Under the pieces are notes generated by a model. That model did not search any database. It was not told the origin of the DNA and was given only the letters and a program-made list of their open reading frames with translations. DNA of 32,964 bases from assembly GCA_021821185.1 (NCBI GenBank), contig JAKACU010000008.1, positions 1 through 32,964 on the forward strand, written 5' to 3'. The position numbers and the translations under genes were made by a program. This DNA comes from Bacillota bacterium (GTDB lineage Bacteria > Bacillota > Bacilli > Alicyclobacillales > SLC66). Below, in pieces: positions 31,475 through 32,964 of this stretch (its first letter is position 1; every line of letters begins with the position of its first letter).

Positions 31475-31939
31475 ATGCCCAATACCCCGCTTGCTGTGGG
31501 TGTTATTCGTACGAGAAAGATCGTAGCTAATTCCTTGCAGATCAAACACACGGTACCTTTGCACCGCAGTTTGGAAAAACAAGTACAAATATTGCGCGAA
31601 AAAGTGCGTCGGTTGCGACACCAAGTACAGGATTTGGAAAAACAGATCTATGAACTTCGTCATGAGTTGCATCACGAGGTACGCCGCATTAATCGTGAGA
31701 TTCATGATCTACAGGTGACTGTGGCCGGGATACAAACGCAAATTACTAACGGGCAGACGGTTAATCCTAGCCTCCAAGCATTTTTTGCGAGTAAGCAAGG
31801 GCAGATGGTTACTGTGACTACAACTGCCGGTACAGTTTCTGGAACGGTAACGATTGTAACGCCTGATTCTGTTGAGTTGGTGGCAACAAATCAAGATATC
31901 TTACTAATTCCGTACAGTCAAATTTCAGCTGTTCAGTGA
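31475..31939 (+). CDS. Coiled-coil protein with a C-terminal DUF2642-like domain
   Basis: A 154-aa protein of uncertain function. The N-terminal part up to about residue 30 is basic. Residues about 35-85 form a highly charged coiled coil (EKQVQILREKVRRLRHQVQD and on to HHEVRRINREIHDLQ). The C-terminal 50 residues read QGQMVTVTTTAGTVSGTVTI, ending DILLIPYSQISAV, the small Sm-like beta barrel of DUF2642/YuzF-type proteins found in spore coats. ATG 31475 follows GAGGG at eight bases. It sits after three glycosyltransferases and before a second DUF2642-like gene, suggesting a surface or coat layer. The domain assignment is by pattern only. Confidence 0.65.
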   Translation: MPNTPLAVGVIRTRKIVANSLQIKHTVPLHRSLEKQVQILREKVRRLRHQVQDLEKQIYELRHELHHEVRRINREIHDLQVTVAGIQTQITNGQTVNPSLQAFFASKQGQMVTVTTTAGTVSGTVTIVTPDSVELVATNQDILLIPYSQISAVQ

Positions 31940-31952
31940 GGAGGATCAGGTG

Positions 31953-32153
31953 ATGAACTTTCAAACGCTACTTTCGACTTTTGTGGGTCGCAAAGTTGAA
32001 GTGACGGTACCTAACACAATGTATGAGGGGACTCTTACATCGGTGCAAACAGGAACGATTCAAGTGACTGAACCTCCGATTTTATATGCGCCACCGGTTG
32101 TTGTCACCATTACTATGGGTAGCATTGAACTTGTTCGTGTGTTAGCGTCTTGA
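31953..32153 (+). CDS. Small DUF2642-like protein
   Basis: A 66-aa protein consisting almost only of the small beta barrel seen at the end of the previous product: FVGRKVEVTVPNTMYEGTLT, then GTIQVTEPPILYAPPVVVTI and IELVRVL. The VTV...GTLTSV...I..V spacing is similar in both. It differs from its neighbour by lacking the coiled coil. GAGGAGG lies eight bases before ATG 31953; a GTG one codon earlier is possible. The 13-bp gap to the preceding stop points to one operon. Coat or surface function is inferred from family and neighbours. Confidence 0.7.
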   Translation: MNFQTLLSTFVGRKVEVTVPNTMYEGTLTSVQTGTIQVTEPPILYAPPVVVTITMGSIELVRVLAS

Positions 32154-32164
32154 TGTTTCTCTGG

Positions 32165-32202
32165 CGATCCGAAAGAAGAACTTCGATGGATCTTTCGGGT
32201 TG
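32165..32202 (+). terminator. Hairpin at the end of the glycosyltransferase/DUF2642 operon
   Basis: CCGAAAGA (32169-32176) pairs with TCTTTCGG (32191-32198), extended by four pairs including two wobbles to 32165-32202. Only a weak T tract follows (GATTTTAC). The next 240 bp to the membrane protein gene on the other strand hold no recognised gene. Confidence 0.55.
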
Positions 32203-32443
32203 CTGATTTTACATAGTGAAAAGGTTGGATGTAGTACTCTGGATAATAATGTTGTTATTTTATGGATGGTGAGGCAGATTAACCCCGCCTTATTGGCGGT
32301 ATACGTTCATGCGTGATCCTCCTGAATTCACAATCTCGCGAACAGGAGGTAGTGTCCAATCTATTTACTGGGCTTAAGAGTCCCCATAGGAAACCAATTG
32401 ATCTACTCGTGGCAGAGGTCAGCGATGAACTTAAGAAACTGAA

Positions 32444-32964
32444 CTACGAATATAACACTTTATTCTGGTTACGGGCTGGTTTGATACATAGAGCAAGTAC
32501 GATGAATAATGGTCCTGAGTTAAGATCAGTTCCCAGTGGCGATAGGATTTGTCCAAATCCTTCTCCTGCCCACCAGATGAAGAGTGCCAATACGAGAGAG
32601 AGCCAAAAGCCAACTATAATTATCTTCTGATGACTCTTGATTAAGAGCAGGATGCCTGTCACCCACATGAGGATTGCAAAAAGTAAAGTAACAAATACGG
32701 GATGTATAGCTGCCAAATGATTAAAAATGTCTAGGGAAAAAAGGCCATTCATCCCGCTTTGAGTAAGAAAAACGGGTTGGAGTTGAAGTAGGCCACCAAT
32801 AATCCACAAAATAGCTAAACTGTATCGAGCAACTTCAGACCATTTTTGTTGTAGCCTTCCCTTTTTTTCTGCTTCTTCATCTCTCGGCCAGATCATGATA
32901 CCAATAAGTCCATAGAGAAAAACAGCACCTGGAGCTCCAGTCAAAAACGTAGCCTGCCCTGTGA
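32444..32964 (-). CDS. Polytopic membrane protein, 3' part of the gene
   Basis: The frame is open to the window edge and ends at a TAG at 32444-32446, so the N-terminus is missing or the gene starts just outside. At least 173 residues are visible, with about five hydrophobic segments: GAVFLYGLIGIMIW, then SLAILWIIGGLLQL, VFVTLLFAILMWVTGILLLI, IIIVGFWLSLVLALFIWWAG and PLFIVLALC. A charged loop PRDEEAEKKGRLQQKW follows the first helix and a WAGEGFGQILSPLGTD loop lies before the last. I do not recognise the family. Composition is AT-richer than its neighbours. Confidence 0.7.
   Translation of the reverse strand, partial: TGQATFLTGAPGAVFLYGLIGIMIWPRDEEAEKKGRLQQKWSEVARYSLAILWIIGGLLQLQPVFLTQSGMNGLFSLDIFNHLAAIHPVFVTLLFAILMWVTGILLLIKSHQKIIIVGFWLSLVLALFIWWAGEGFGQILSPLGTDLNSGPLFIVLALCIKPARNQNKVLYS

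Noticed and set aside
32313..32630. Plus-strand 105-codon frame before and across the membrane protein gene
   Set aside because: CAGGAGG at 32343 is attractive, but the nearest start is only two bases away and about 60 percent of the frame is antisense to a convincing membrane protein gene. The upstream part might be a remnant; no family recognised.
1..32964. CRISPR array, tRNA or rRNA genes
   Set aside because: No regularly spaced direct repeats and no tRNA cloverleaf or rRNA-like conserved blocks were seen on reading through the window.

Overview
The window looks like chromosome from a spore-forming, mid-GC Bacilli bacterium (Firmicutes). The evidence is Bacillus-type SinI/SinR, a SipW-type signal peptidase with TasA/camelysin-like secreted proteins, a PerR with B. 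subtilis-like metal-ligand spacing, DUF2642-type coat-like proteins, strong GGAGG-type ribosome binding sites and frequent GTG/TTG starts. I cannot name the genus from sequence alone.

Layout. 1-750: decayed IS3-family transposase tail and an intergenic stretch with gene debris. 749-5366: secreted type I pullulanase under a LacI/CcpA-type operator, a small PPOX flavoprotein, and a convergent CE7 acetyl esterase. 5493-9700: a compact biofilm-matrix island. It has a promoter carrying two GTTC-N8-GAAC dyads, an unknown membrane-anchored protein in the position tapA has in Bacillus, sipW, two TasA/CalY-like proteins, a remnant of a third, a cyclic-di-GMP-I riboswitch, sinI and sinR. 9723-11383: an MscS channel and convergent deoD. 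11452-20770: a nucleoside uptake and catabolism operon (GntR/UTRA regulator, BMP-type binding protein, ATPase, two permeases, deoB, deoC, pdp, cdd). 20824-24407: heterodimeric ABC exporter. 24446-25904: xylA behind a XylR-like operator. 25957-27589: perR, then a Per-boxed rubrerythrin-DUF3501 pair. 27639-28933: iron-type alcohol dehydrogenase. 29047-32202: three GT2 glycosyltransferases and two small DUF2642-like proteins. 32444-32964: the 3' part of a membrane protein gene on the minus strand.

Most notable is the matrix island. A GEMM-I (c-di-GMP-I) aptamer lies directly in front of a SinI-like antirepressor gene, followed by sinR with its own extended -10 promoter. Dyads built on the SinR core GTTCT cover the promoter of the neighbouring matrix operon. 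The predicted circuit is c-di-GMP -> riboswitch -> SinI -| SinR -| matrix operon, encoded within about 4.2 kb. The parts are seen in the sequence; the wiring is inference.

The nucleoside operon is self-consistent: import by the BMP-type ABC system, cleavage by DeoD/Pdp, deamination by Cdd, then DeoB and DeoC convert the sugar phosphate to glyceraldehyde-3-phosphate and acetaldehyde. Pullulanase, acetyl esterase and xylose isomerase suggest life on plant polysaccharides.
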